A stretch of DNA of 64,000 bases, from NCBI RefSeq assembly GCF_001292625.1, contig NZ_LAJH01000028.1, forward strand, positions 234,914 to 298,913. Reading direction: 5' to 3'. How positions within the stretch are numbered: the stretch's first letter is position 1; the number at the start of each line of letters is the position of its first letter. Source of the DNA: Shimia sp. SK013 (GTDB taxonomy: Bacteria; Pseudomonadota; Alphaproteobacteria; Rhodobacterales; Rhodobacteraceae). This document shows positions 26,934 to 35,545 of this stretch, piece after piece. Under the pieces are notes generated by a model. That model worked only from the letters and a program-made list of their open reading frames with translations. It searched no databases and was not told the origin of the DNA. Position numbers and translations under genes: made by a program.

Positions 26934-27809
26934 TCAGACCTTCTTTGTGCGGACTTGGCTGAACAAGCCGTGTGGACGGAACACCAGAACAAACAGCAGC
27001 AGCGCATAAGGCGCGATCTGGCTGTATCCGGCAGGAAAGTAGCGCGAGGCAAAGGGTTCAATCACCCCCACAATCAGGCCGCCCATTAAGGCACCCGGAA
27101 GTGAGCCGAAGCCGCCGATAACTGCAGCCGCAAAAGCTTTGATGCCCAAAAGGCCCGCGTTCGGATCAATCGCACCTTTGGAGGCAAAAAGGATGCCCGC
27201 CACAGCAGCAACGGCGCCGGACAGACCCCAGATCATGCCCTGCACCCGTTTCACCGGAATGCCCATGAAATAAGCCGCCATTTGGTTTTGCGAGGCTGCC
27301 TGCATTGCCAGACCCAATTTGGTGCGCTGGAAGAATTGAAAGAGGAAGAAGGTCAGCAGAACCGTCACCACGATAACCGCCACATCCGCCATGCCAAGCA
27401 CCACGCCGGCGACATGGAAATCACCAATCGCGAGCGGGCTTTCCAGTGTTTGCGGCTCGTGGGTCCAGATGAGACCGGCGATAAAGCGGATCACAAAGCC
27501 CAGAGCGATGGTCAGGATTACGACCGCGGTCTGGCTCTGGCCAAACAAGTGACGCAACACAAAGAAATCGAGCAGATAGCCCAGCACCGCCATGATGGCG
27601 ATGGCGAGCGGCGCAGCCACCCAGAAGGGCAGGCCCATATAGTGGGCGTTCGTAAGGCCCAACGTGATAAAAGCGCCCAGCATCATGAAATCGCCCTGCG
27701 CGAAATTCACTTGCTCGGTCGCCTTGTAAATCAGCACGAAGCCGAGCGCGATCAGGCCGTAGACACAGCCGTTCGCAAGCCCGCTGACGAGCAGTTGCAA
27801 AACTTCCAA
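26934..27809 (-). CDS. ABC transporter permease, LivH type (TTG start)
   Basis: 291 aa inner-membrane permease with the LivH pattern LLVSGLANGCVYGLIALGFVLIYKA, FAQGDFMMLGAF, and GGFGSLPGALMGGLIVGV. An ATG ten codons upstream exists at 27839, but the ribosome site GGGAGGAAAAA lies directly in front of a TTG at 27807-27809, so translation most likely begins there, which also gives the family-typical N-terminus. First gene of the minus-strand transport operon; 149 bases separate it from the acyl-CoA dehydrogenase upstream. Confidence 0.92.
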   Translation of the reverse strand: MEVLQLLVSGLANGCVYGLIALGFVLIYKATEQVNFAQGDFMMLGAFITLGLTNAHYMGLPFWVAAPLAIAIMAVLGYLLDFFVLRHLFGQSQTAVVILTIALGFVIRFIAGLIWTHEPQTLESPLAIGDFHVAGVVLGMADVAVIVVTVLLTFFLFQFFQRTKLGLAMQAASQNQMAAYFMGIPVKRVQGMIWGLSGAVAAVAGILFASKGAIDPNAGLLGIKAFAAAVIGGFGSLPGALMGGLIVGVIEPFASRYFPAGYSQIAPYALLLFVLVFRPHGLFSQVRTKKV

Positions 27810-27929
27810 TTTTTCCTCCCATTGCCGGTTTTCCGGCATTAATTACTGGTCAGTGTTCCGACCTGCCCCCCTTGCGTCAAGCGCCGTGACCCCTCCACAG
27901 GTCTAGGCGCCGTTACGTCACGTGGGACG

Positions 27930-27951
27930 CCCTTTACGTTTCCGTAAAGGG
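27930..27951 (-). other. Hairpin behind the acyl-CoA dehydrogenase genes
   Basis: CCCTTTACG-TTTC-CGTAAAGGG, nine perfect pairs, 7 bases beyond the dehydrogenase stop at 27959. No T-run follows on the minus strand. It may mark an mRNA end or a processing site between the dehydrogenases and the transport operon. Confidence 0.55.
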
Positions 27952-27958
27952 AAAGTTC

Positions 27959-29074
27959 TTATATTCCGCGCTGCCGCAGAAGCCATTCTGTGTGGTAACC
28001 TGCGTCGCCCAAAAATTCCGTAAGTGCCCGATCACGCTTCATAAACAGACCCAAATCCATTTCATCTGTCATGCCGATACCGCCGTGCATTTGCACGCCC
28101 TCTTCGGTGGCTTGACGCCCAACTCGGGCTGATTTTGCCTTGGCCGCGCGGCTGAGCGCCTCGGCGTTATCGCGGCCTTGATCCAATGCGTTAAGCGCTT
28201 CGGCAACTAGCGACGCAGTTTGTTCCAACTCGCAATACAGATCCGCCGCGCGGTGTTGCAGCGATTGAAACATACCGATGAGAACGCCGAATTGTTTGCG
28301 CGTGCGCAGGTATTCAAACGTCTGCTCGGCAGCAACCCGCGCCACGCCCAACTGTTCGGCGGCCAACACGGCGCGACCGGCGTTGAGCGCTGCGGTCAGC
28401 GCTGTTTCTGCCGCCTTACCTTCGACCAGAATGGCCTCGGCAGGCACGATGGCGTTGTCGAATGTCACCACAGCCGCGTTGCGGTGATCCAGCATGACCT
28501 GCGAGGTCACAGAGACGCCCGCTGTCTGTGGATCAACCATCACCAACATCAGCGCGTCGCCCGCCTTGGCGGTGACAATCAGCCGATCCGCGTCAATGCC
28601 ATCCACCACAAAGCTTTTGCGGCCATTCAGCGTTACACCTGTGGCGTCCTTGGTTGCTGTCGTGACAATGCGATCCGGGCGATGTTTGACGCCTTCATCC
28701 ATCGCCAAAGCGATCACAGCTTCACCGCCAGCAATGCGTGGACCCCATTGTGCCAGCGCGTCGCCGCCCGCGTTACGCAGAACCGTCGCCGCCAAAACAG
28801 CGGTTGATACAAATGGACCTGCCGTCAGGTTCTTGCCCATTTCCTCAGCGATCAGCCCCGCCGCGCGAAATCCGAAATCTGCTCCGTCCACGTCTTCGGG
28901 CAAGGCAATGCCCATCCAGCCCATCTCGGCCATTTCGCCAACGATAGCTTTGTCGTAACCCAACGCAATTCCACTGTCGCGCAACGCGCGAAAGGCGGTG
29001 ATCGGATGGGATTTGTTCAGCAGACCAGCGGCGCTTTCGGCCACAAGGCCCATATCTTCGTTCAAAATTTCCAT
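27959..29074 (-). CDS. Acyl-CoA dehydrogenase subunit (no evident catalytic Glu)
   Basis: 371 aa acyl-CoA dehydrogenase fold with the FAD pyrophosphate-binding VQMHGGIGMTDEMDLGLFMKR at the C-terminus. The usual YEGTSEI-type stretch with the catalytic Glu is missing; the protein ends LGDAGYHTEWLLRQRGI. That is the pattern of the non-catalytic partner in two-subunit enzymes such as the actinobacterial FadE pairs. It starts 10 bases after the 29085-30266 gene, consistent with a heteromeric enzyme that oxidises an acyl-CoA to an enoyl-CoA with FAD. Confidence 0.9.
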   Translation of the reverse strand: MEILNEDMGLVAESAAGLLNKSHPITAFRALRDSGIALGYDKAIVGEMAEMGWMGIALPEDVDGADFGFRAAGLIAEEMGKNLTAGPFVSTAVLAATVLRNAGGDALAQWGPRIAGGEAVIALAMDEGVKHRPDRIVTTATKDATGVTLNGRKSFVVDGIDADRLIVTAKAGDALMLVMVDPQTAGVSVTSQVMLDHRNAAVVTFDNAIVPAEAILVEGKAAETALTAALNAGRAVLAAEQLGVARVAAEQTFEYLRTRKQFGVLIGMFQSLQHRAADLYCELEQTASLVAEALNALDQGRDNAEALSRAAKAKSARVGRQATEEGVQMHGGIGMTDEMDLGLFMKRDRALTEFLGDAGYHTEWLLRQRGI

Positions 29075-29084
29075 GATCAGCCCC

Positions 29085-30266
29085 TCAACCCGGCATCTTC
29101 AGAATGGCTTTGGACAGGATACTCAGCATGACCTCAGACGTTCCGCCCTCGATGCTGTTCGCCTTTGAGCGCAGCCAGTCCTTGGCCGCTTGCCCGGCGT
29201 CATTCGACGCCCCTTCCCAGACCAGATCATCCGCGCCGCCCGCGGCGACCCGCAGCGACTGGCGCTGTTTGTTGAGTTCGGTGCCAAGGTATTTCAACTC
29301 CGCAGACCGCGCGCCCAGCTCGTTACCGGCCCGCATATAGGCGCGGGTCATGGTGACGTGGGCGTCAAAGGCCATTTCATCGACAATGAACTTGCCAAGA
29401 TCGGCGCGCATCATCGGATCATCCAGACGACCCGCATCATCCAAGCCGATGGCCTGTGCCGCGTCAGAAATCAGGTCGGATTTCGCAAAGATCGCCGAAT
29501 CGGACCCGCCAATCATTTCACGCTCGTGCGTCAGCAGGTATTTCGCGATGGTCCAGCCTTGGCCACGCTCTCCTACGATCTGCTCGCTTGGCACTTTGAC
29601 CGCGTCAAAGAACGTCTCGCAGAACGGGGATGCGCCGGAGATCAGCTTGATCGGCTTGGTGGTGACGCCTTCGCTGTCCATATCAAACAACAGGAAGGAG
29701 ATGCCGGTGTGCTTCTTCTCGTCAGGCTCAGTGCGCACGAGACAGAAAATCCAGTCGGCTTTGTCAGCATATGAGGTCCAGATCTTTTGACCGGTGACCT
29801 CAAAATGATCGCCCTTGTCGACGCCTTTGGTTTGCAGGCTGGCCAGGTCGGACCCGGCACCGGGCTCGGAATAACCCTGACACCAACGTACTTCTCCACG
29901 CGCAATCTGTGGCAGGTAATGGCGTTTTTGTTCGTCCGATCCAAATTGCAACAACGCAGGGCCAAGCATCCAGATGCCGAAGCTTTGCAAAGGTGGCCGC
30001 GCATTGATGCGTTTCATTTCCTCAGAAAGAATTTTCTGCTCGGCACCAGACAGGTCAGCGCCGCCACAATCTTTGGGCCATGCGGGCACAGTCCAACCTC
30101 TGCCAGCCATCGCATCCAGCCACTGTTTCTGCGCCGGCGAGCTGAATTCGAACGAGCGCCCGCCCCAGCAAATGTCGTCTTCGCCCATCGGTTCGCGCAT
30201 CTCAGCGGGGCAATTTGCCTCCAGCCAAACACGCGTTTCTTCCCGGAAAGTGTCCAGGTCCGTCAT
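29085..30266 (-). CDS. Acyl-CoA dehydrogenase subunit (catalytic)
   Basis: 393 aa. The middle domain has WCQGYSEPGAGSDLASLQT and the C-terminus SIEGGTSEVMLSILSKAIL, where the Glu of EGGTSE matches the catalytic position. FEVTGQKIWTSYADKADW is typical of the FadE-type subfamily. ATG at 30264-30266 follows GGGAGGA; a frame extending 23 codons upstream runs through the operator region and is rejected. It probably pairs with the downstream gene and is controlled by the divergent TetR. Confidence 0.92.
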   Translation of the reverse strand: MTDLDTFREETRVWLEANCPAEMREPMGEDDICWGGRSFEFSSPAQKQWLDAMAGRGWTVPAWPKDCGGADLSGAEQKILSEEMKRINARPPLQSFGIWMLGPALLQFGSDEQKRHYLPQIARGEVRWCQGYSEPGAGSDLASLQTKGVDKGDHFEVTGQKIWTSYADKADWIFCLVRTEPDEKKHTGISFLLFDMDSEGVTTKPIKLISGASPFCETFFDAVKVPSEQIVGERGQGWTIAKYLLTHEREMIGGSDSAIFAKSDLISDAAQAIGLDDAGRLDDPMMRADLGKFIVDEMAFDAHVTMTRAYMRAGNELGARSAELKYLGTELNKQRQSLRVAAGGADDLVWEGASNDAGQAAKDWLRSKANSIEGGTSEVMLSILSKAILKMPG

Positions 30267-30332
30267 CTTGTAATTCCTCCCTGCGCCGCGCACCCGAGTC
30301 ATGGGGCATCGGCGTTGCATTTGTGATGCAAA

Positions 30333-30348
30333 CATACTACCGAGTATG
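30333..30348. promoter_or_regulatory. Candidate TetR operator
   Basis: CATACT-ACCG-AGTATG, a 6+4+6 inverted repeat, lies 67 bases upstream of the dehydrogenase ATG and 81 bases upstream of the divergent TetR ATG. Sites of this size are typical for TetR-family repressors; the assignment rests on position. Confidence 0.6.
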
Positions 30349-30428
30349 CTGTCAACGAAGGCCGCCCCCGCGACGTGACGTCAGCCGACGTGCTTCACGT
30401 TAGGGAAAGCCGCGAAGGGAATGAGTGA

Positions 30429-31061
30429 ATGTCTGGTCAGGCGGCGCAATTTGCCAGAAAGCCGATAAGCAAATCCAAAGGTGAAATTTTGGATGCCGCG
30501 GCCGAAGTCTTTATGCGACTGGGTGCAGATACGGCGTCAATTGATGACGTTGCAAGGCACCTCGGATCTACTAAGGGTCGGATTTACCACCACTTTCCGT
30601 CAAAAGGCGTTCTGTTAGCAGCGGTCTGCTTGCGCGCGTCCGATTTTGTGCATGACGAAGTTGGGCCTGCAGTTGATCCCGCTGCCACCCCGGAAACCAA
30701 TCTGCGCAGGATGATCGCGCTTCACATTCCTGAAATTCTACGCACGCTGCCATATCACAAGGTGATCATTCAGTCTTATGTTGGCATGAATCAGAAATCC
30801 ACAACGGCCCTTGAACGGGAGTTGTTCGACCGGATTCGCGTCGAGCGACGTCAGTACGAAGACATCTTTCGCGGCATTATTAGCGCAGGCATGAAGGACG
30901 GCAGTTTTCGCCAACAGAACCTTTCCGTCACGCTGCAATCCTTGCTGTTGCTGATCAACGCGCCGGTGTTTTGGTACCGTCCGCGCAACGATGAGCCAGC
31001 GGACTTTCTTGCGAAATTGACCGAGCAACTCTCCGACATGGCCGTTGCTGCGCTGCGCTAA
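30429..31061 (+). CDS. TetR-family transcriptional regulator (FadR/KstR2-like position)
   Basis: 210 aa. The helix-turn-helix ASIDDVARHLGSTKGRIYHHFPSKG is at residues ~36-60. The ligand domain is about 150 residues with no obvious metal or Cys motif. Divergent from the acyl-CoA dehydrogenase pair, so a repressor relieved by an acyl-CoA is the likely role (inference from location). ATG at 30429. Confidence 0.9.
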   Translation: MSGQAAQFARKPISKSKGEILDAAAEVFMRLGADTASIDDVARHLGSTKGRIYHHFPSKGVLLAAVCLRASDFVHDEVGPAVDPAATPETNLRRMIALHIPEILRTLPYHKVIIQSYVGMNQKSTTALERELFDRIRVERRQYEDIFRGIISAGMKDGSFRQQNLSVTLQSLLLLINAPVFWYRPRNDEPADFLAKLTEQLSDMAVAALR

Positions 31062-31136
31062 TGCTTTGCGCAGGTTTCGGGTCGCTTGAAGGCGTGGTGT
31101 ACCCCAGGCTGATGGGACCTTTCAGATGGAGATCCC

Positions 31137-31616
31137 ATGTTGCAGTTTATCCAAATGCCCACACCCGAAGTCCGCGCCTATCAACGGGGAGGACCCGATG
31201 CGTATGGCCGCGTTCCTGAGCGGCAGGCGTCGGACGGCGCAGGTGCGCCTTGCCGCCATTGCCTGAAAAATATTCCAAAGGGCGCGGGGATGCTGGTTCT
31301 GGCGCATTGCCCGTTTCCCAAAAAACAGCCTTATGCCGAAACCGGACCGATTTTTCTTTGTGCCGATGAATGTGCGGCGCACGATGATTTTTCACACCTT
31401 CCGGATGTTCTCGGTACATCACCGACCTATCTGATCAAGGGGTATTCGGAAGATCACCGGATCGTCTATGGCACTGGTGCGATCGTCGAGAAGTCCGGCG
31501 TCGTGACTGCGGCACAAGACATTCTCGCCCACGATCGCGTGGCATATGTTCACGCTCGTTCAGCCAGGAACAATTGTTACCTTCTGCGAATAGAGGGGGC
31601 GCTGCCCCCGTCGTGA
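31137..31616 (+). CDS. DUF1203 domain protein
   Basis: 159 aa, the usual length for this uncharacterised family. It has PCRHCLKNIPKGAGMLVLAHCPF and GPIFLCADECAAH (six or seven Cys, perhaps metal-binding) and ends in YVHARSARNNCYLLRIEG. The last six residues (GALPPS) are encoded by the first hairpin of trailer element E, so the stop codon lies inside the repeat. GGAG precedes the ATG at 31137. No function is known. Confidence 0.88.
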   Translation: MLQFIQMPTPEVRAYQRGGPDAYGRVPERQASDGAGAPCRHCLKNIPKGAGMLVLAHCPFPKKQPYAETGPIFLCADECAAHDDFSHLPDVLGTSPTYLIKGYSEDHRIVYGTGAIVEKSGVVTAAQDILAHDRVAYVHARSARNNCYLLRIEGALPPS

Positions 31617-31661
31617 TCAAGCTCACGACTCCCCCGAGGTACTTTCGGAACAAAAAAAGCC
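31595..31661 (+). repeat. Trailer element E: two hairpins plus core
   Basis: GGGGGC-GCT-GCCCCC (31595-31609), GTCGTGA-TCAAGC-TCACGAC (31610-31629), then the core CCCCCGAGGTACTTTCGGAA with an A-run ending in GCC (31631-31661). Same order as A and B (read on their sense strand) but with unrelated stem sequences. It begins in the last codons of the DUF1203 gene. Confidence 0.75.
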
Positions 31662-31800
31662 GAAACCATTTGTTAACCACGAATCGCGCACTCTTGGGTT
31701 GCGGTACAGGCTGAGGAGCCGTTGGCCGTGAACGGAAAAGCCGCCCTGACTGTTTGCGTAGCATCGCGCATTGTCGACCGGCGCGCAGTTAGGGCGCATC

Positions 31801-31870
31801 TTTTGGCTTTCTGTTCCCGAAATACCTCGGGGTGAATTGTCCCGCAGGGACAAGAGGGGCTGGCCCTCTT
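31801..31870 (-). repeat. Trailer element B: core plus two hairpins
   Basis: On the plus strand: core complement TTTTGGCTTTCTGTTCCCGA with AATACCTCGGGG (31801-31832), hairpin TTGTCCC-GCA-GGGACAA (31837-31853), then AAGAGGG-GCTGG-CCCTCTT (31852-31870). It begins 11 bases after the ABC ATPase stop on the minus strand. Together with E it flanks 139 bases at the meeting point of convergent genes; those bases hold no ORF I would support. Confidence 0.75.
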
Positions 31871-31881
31871 TGCCAGTCAGT

Positions 31882-32820
31882 TCAGGATGATTTTGTCAGT
31901 TTGAGGAACACATCCTCAAGATCGGCCTGCTCTGTTTTCACGTCAGCAATCGCAATGCCTGCGTCGCGTACGGAGCGCAAAACATCTTCAGCGCTGGTAG
32001 TATCCGCATGGTAGGTTAAAGCTAGGGCTCCACTGTCCCGCAGAGTCACATCGACTCCGTCAAGTTCTGGCAGGCGAGCGGGTATTTCGACGGGATCAAT
32101 CACCATACACTTGCTGTCGATTTGACCCAAAAGATTGGCTGTGCTGTCCCGCGCCACCATTTCACCGTGGTTGATAATCGCGATTTCGTCGCACATCTCT
32201 TCGGCTTCTTCCAAGTAGTGCGTCGTAAGAATGATGGTCATGCCTCGTTCCGCGTTTAACTTGCGGATATTGGACCACAACATTTGCCGCAATTCGATAT
32301 CGACGCCCGCCGTAGGTTCGTCCAGCACGAGAATTTGGGGATGGTGCACCAGCGCTTTGCCCAATAGCAGACGACGTCGCATGCCGCCCGATAGGGTGCG
32401 TGCATAGGCTTCGGCCTTGTCCGACAGCCCGACCATCGCAAGGATCTCATCGCTGCGGCGTTGGGATTTTGGCACGCCATAAAGGCCGGCCTGAACTTCT
32501 AGCGCCGCACGCGGAGTGAAAAAGGGATCGAGGTTCAGCTCCTGGGGCATCACGCCAATCGCAGCGCGGGACTGGCGGGGGTTTTCGTCCTGATCAAATC
32601 CCCAGATCCGAACCGATCCGGCGGTTTTTTTCACCAAGCCTGCCATGATGTTGATCATCGTGGACTTGCCAGCGCCATTGGGACCCAACAGGCCAAAAAT
32701 CGACCCCGCCGGAATGGTCAGGTCAATGCCCTTGAGCGCATGTTTTTCAGGTTCGTTGCGTCCGCCGCGGTACGTCTTTTGCAATCCGGCGATTTCGATG
32801 GCGTTTTGGGTCATGGCCAC
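31882..32820 (-). CDS. ABC-2-type transporter ATPase, permease not adjacent
   Basis: 312 aa. Walker [15 protein letters not shown], signature [15 protein letters not shown], Walker [16 protein letters not shown] and H-loop [14 protein letters not shown] fit the daunorubicin/multidrug (DrrA/CcmA-like) export ATPases; the C-terminal ~90 residues form the usual extension ending [10 protein letters not shown]. No membrane partner lies on either side, so the permease must be elsewhere. It diverges from the zinc-finger gene. Confidence 0.92.
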   Translation of the reverse strand: MAMTQNAIEIAGLQKTYRGGRNEPEKHALKGIDLTIPAGSIFGLLGPNGAGKSTMINIMAGLVKKTAGSVRIWGFDQDENPRQSRAAIGVMPQELNLDPFFTPRAALEVQAGLYGVPKSQRRSDEILAMVGLSDKAEAYARTLSGGMRRRLLLGKALVHHPQILVLDEPTAGVDIELRQMLWSNIRKLNAERGMTIILTTHYLEEAEEMCDEIAIINHGEMVARDSTANLLGQIDSKCMVIDPVEIPARLPELDGVDVTLRDSGALALTYHADTTSAEDVLRSVRDAGIAIADVKTEQADLEDVFLKLTKSS

Positions 32821-32922
32821 TCTTGCTCCTCGCTGCGCAATCCCTATTATCCGTGCTTATCCAAAGCTGCGGGACCCTACAACCGCGGGCGGCGCAATAG
32901 ATTTGTCAAGGACGACACAGAT

Positions 32923-33102
32923 ATGACCATCGAGGCCCCCGAAACCAAGATCGTGGACAGCTATCGCATCTCTTGTGATGGCGGCGAAGGCGCGCTGGGT
33001 CATCCTCGTGTCTGGCTACAAATGCCCAGTGAGCACGGTTGGGTTGAATGCCCCTATTGTGACGCAAAATTTGTACACAAGGACCACGCTGAACAGGCCT
33101 GA
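32923..33102 (+). CDS. Small zinc-finger protein (NDUFS6/ZF-CHCC type)
   Basis: 59 aa. The zinc ligands are Cys and His in [15 protein letters not shown] and the CX2C of [11 protein letters not shown], spaced as in mitochondrial complex I subunit NDUFS6 and its alphaproteobacterial relatives. The full-length family protein is this short, so it is not a fragment. It is expected to be soluble; a complex I role in bacteria is inferred from the family. ATG at 32923. Confidence 0.9.
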   Translation: MTIEAPETKIVDSYRISCDGGEGALGHPRVWLQMPSEHGWVECPYCDAKFVHKDHAEQA

Positions 33103-33218
33103 CGCCACAAATCAGGTGTGACGCGTCACCGAAACGCTGCTTCCATTTTGGCAGTTGGACGCCATTGCGGCCCGCAACGGGTTGGGCCTGGCTTTGCGTG
33201 ACTCGCCAATTGCGGTGC

Positions 33219-33878
33219 TCAGAGATGGGTCTGAGCGTGCTGTCGATCCGGCGCTTCCAGATGAGATATCATGTTGAATTGCACCAAAAGCGGTTCATCC
33301 AGAACCATTTGCCAGCGATGCACCGAGGTGTTCTGGATCGCAAGACACATGCGTGCCCAGCCGGAGACATCAAGGTTCAGCGTTTGGCGCAAGACCGTTC
33401 CGATCAAGCCGCCCGAAGTGACCACCAGCGCGCGCCCCTGACCGGCCGCAATTTCAGCCACTGCATCTCGCACACGGGTCGAGAATTCCGCGTGGGTTTC
33501 CGGCACATCTTCGATTTCACCGCGCTCCCACGCGCCCAAAACGGTCGGCAGATGACGCACGAACCCCTCGCGTTCTGTGGGAACCTGTAGGCTGTGTTGC
33601 TCTTCCATCAGCTGGCTAAGCGTGAAGTAGGCAAATTCATTCAAGCGCGGGTCTTCGACAACTTCGGCATGATCCTGCGCCCGCATGCCAGATGCGGTTT
33701 CGCGGTGCCGCCGCATGGCGCCGGTGAACACGCGCTGAAAGTGATCGCCAGTGGCGCGCATGTGATCGCCCAGCCATGCGGCCTGCTGGTGACCAAGGTC
33801 GGACAGGCGGTCATAGCTTTCTTCATCGCGGGCTTCGGTGTTGGCCTGTCCGTGGCGGACCAGAGTGATATGCGGCAT
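33219..33878 (-). CDS. Histidine phosphatase (phosphoglycerate mutase-like)
   Basis: 219 aa. The catalytic RHG motif opens the protein (ITLVRHGQANTEA); the second His is in VVTSGGLIGTVLRQTL with S replacing the usual H of (S/T)HG, so the second catalytic histidine may be lost. LGHQQAAWLGDHM and VFTGAMRRHRETA complete the fold. Broad phosphatase roles are typical and the substrate is unknown. ATG at 33876-33878 follows AAAGGAG. Confidence 0.87.
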   Translation of the reverse strand: MPHITLVRHGQANTEARDEESYDRLSDLGHQQAAWLGDHMRATGDHFQRVFTGAMRRHRETASGMRAQDHAEVVEDPRLNEFAYFTLSQLMEEQHSLQVPTEREGFVRHLPTVLGAWERGEIEDVPETHAEFSTRVRDAVAEIAAGQGRALVVTSGGLIGTVLRQTLNLDVSGWARMCLAIQNTSVHRWQMVLDEPLLVQFNMISHLEAPDRQHAQTHL

Positions 33879-34006
33879 GGGGCTACTCCTTTGACGTGTG
33901 CCCTGAGTAAGCCACCTTTGCCACAGGGGGAAGGGGGGTGACGCAGGGACGTTTGGATGCAGTGGTCCGGCGATTTTCAGCCCATAAGAGGGTTGGTGTT
34001 GCAGGC

Positions 34007-34040
34007 GCCTCCGGCGGAGGTATTTTGAGAACAGAAAGCT
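34007..34040 (+). repeat. Trailer element D: core only, in a leader
   Basis: GCCTCCGGCGGAGG then TATTTTGAGAACA and an A-rich end; 32 of 34 positions match the copy at 18421. Unlike the others it does not follow a gene in its own direction. It lies 12 bases before the amidase ATG, between two divergent genes. Confidence 0.75.
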
Positions 34041-34051
34041 CGGAGGTCGTT

Positions 34052-35251
34052 ATGAAGATCCAACCTGACCGTTTTTTGAAAGACCTGCATAAATTGCGTT
34101 GTTTCGGCACGGCCGGAGTGGGCAAAGGCGTTGTGCGGCCCGCGTTTTCGCAGGCTGATCTGGATGCGCGGGCTTGGCTTTGCGTGCAGTTTAAGGCGGT
34201 GGGATTGCGCCCTCATGTGGACCCGGCGGGATCGGTTTGGGGCTTGGCCGAAGGGCCTTCGCTGTTGATGGGGTCACATTCTGACAGCCAACCGGAAGGC
34301 GGATGGCTGGACGGGGCGCTCGGCGTGATTGCCGCGTTGGAAGTGGCGAGAGCTGCGCAGGAGGCGGGCGGTCCCGCGGTGTCGGTAGTGGCTTTTCAGG
34401 ATGAGGAAGGCCGATTTGGCGGCACCACGGCAAGTTCGATTTGGTCCGGCGGGGTCTCGCTGGAAACCGCAGACGGGTTCAAGGATTTCGACGGGGTGAC
34501 CTTTGGAGAGGCGCGGGCGGCGGTGGCGCATCTGGCCGATGGATTTGTCGATCCTGCCCAGTTTACAGGGTTCATCGAGATGCACATCGAGCAGGGGCCA
34601 TGGCTTGATCAGGCGGGTGAGGCGATTGGGGTGGTAAGTGACATCGTCGGCATTCGCGATCTCAACATCACATTCACCGGCGATCAGAATCATGCGGGCA
34701 CCACACCGATGCATTACCGTCGTGATGCGGTGCCGGGGATGGTGGAGTGTATCAGCAAGATCTATACCGCCTTTGTTCCGGTTGTGAGCGACAGCACGGT
34801 TTGGACCAATGGACATATCAGCGTGCATCCAAACGCCAGTTCAATTGTACCCGGTGAGGTGCGGTTCTCGATGCAATGGCGCGACCGCGACCCGGCGCGG
34901 CTGGACACGATGGAAGAAATCATTCGTGACACTGTGCGAGAGGTAAGCGAGGCGCGTGGGCTTGGCGTAGAGATCAGCGACTATTGGGCGCTGGATCCTG
35001 TTGCGATGGACAGCCGTTTGAAAGCCGCGCTCATGGATGCCGCCGAGGTGGAAGCGCCTGCAAAATGGCGCGAAATGCCGTCCGGCGCGTTGCATGACGC
35101 GACGTGCGTCTCTGCGTTGATGCCGGTGGCCATGCTTTTTGTGCCGTCGATTGGCGGGATTAGTCACGCATTTACAGAGGACACCGATGAGGCGGATCTT
35201 GTGACTGGTCTTAACGTGCTGGCGCGGGCCGTGACGCGGTTGTCGAACTAG
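34052..35251 (+). CDS. Hydantoinase/carbamoylase-family amidase (M20)
   Basis: 399 aa di-zinc M20 peptidase-fold amidase. Metal ligands: [19 protein letters not shown] (His and Asp), [18 protein letters not shown] (Glu pair), [13 protein letters not shown] (His). The domain [13 protein letters not shown] matches N-carbamoyl-L-amino-acid hydrolases and ureidoglycolate/allantoate amidohydrolases. The precise amide is not determinable. ATG at 34052 follows CGGAGG; the 38-codon upstream frame crosses the trailer element and is rejected. Its stop overlaps the convergent WGR gene stop. Confidence 0.9.
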   Translation: MKIQPDRFLKDLHKLRCFGTAGVGKGVVRPAFSQADLDARAWLCVQFKAVGLRPHVDPAGSVWGLAEGPSLLMGSHSDSQPEGGWLDGALGVIAALEVARAAQEAGGPAVSVVAFQDEEGRFGGTTASSIWSGGVSLETADGFKDFDGVTFGEARAAVAHLADGFVDPAQFTGFIEMHIEQGPWLDQAGEAIGVVSDIVGIRDLNITFTGDQNHAGTTPMHYRRDAVPGMVECISKIYTAFVPVVSDSTVWTNGHISVHPNASSIVPGEVRFSMQWRDRDPARLDTMEEIIRDTVREVSEARGLGVEISDYWALDPVAMDSRLKAALMDAAEVEAPAKWREMPSGALHDATCVSALMPVAMLFVPSIGGISHAFTEDTDEADLVTGLNVLARAVTRLSN

Positions 35252-35475
35252 TCGCGCTGATAGCCCCGTCGCTGCGCGCGGCGGCGATAGCTGTCGGCGG
35301 CGTTGGACGCCTCCCGCAGATTGCCAAAGACGCTGACCATTGACCGTCCCTGACCCCCGGCAACACCCCATTCGCGCATGACCGAGACTTCCTCAAAGAG
35401 GTTCATCGCAATCTCGACGCGGTAAAAGCGTGGACGGGTTTTGCGGGATGGCTTGTATAAGATGCAGATGGCCAT
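35248..35475 (-). CDS. Stand-alone WGR-domain protein
   Basis: 75 aa consisting only of a WGR domain: [32 protein letters not shown] with the WG pair, then [27 protein letters not shown]. In PARP-1 the WGR domain binds DNA ends; bacterial single-domain copies have no known role. ATG at 35473-35475. The last codons overlap the amidase stop (tail to tail). Confidence 0.85.
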   Translation of the reverse strand: MAICILYKPSRKTRPRFYRVEIAMNLFEEVSVMREWGVAGGQGRSMVSVFGNLREASNAADSYRRRAQRRGYQRD

Positions 35476-35545
35476 GACTGAATCCTACTGCGCCGCGAAT
35501 CCCGGCGCAATAGGGTCTATTTCAGGGACTTTAGGTAAGTCTCGC

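Noticed and set aside
27913..30381. 9-base ACGTCACGT shared in both flanks of the dehydrogenase pair
   Set aside because: Too short to exceed chance in GC-rich intergenic DNA.
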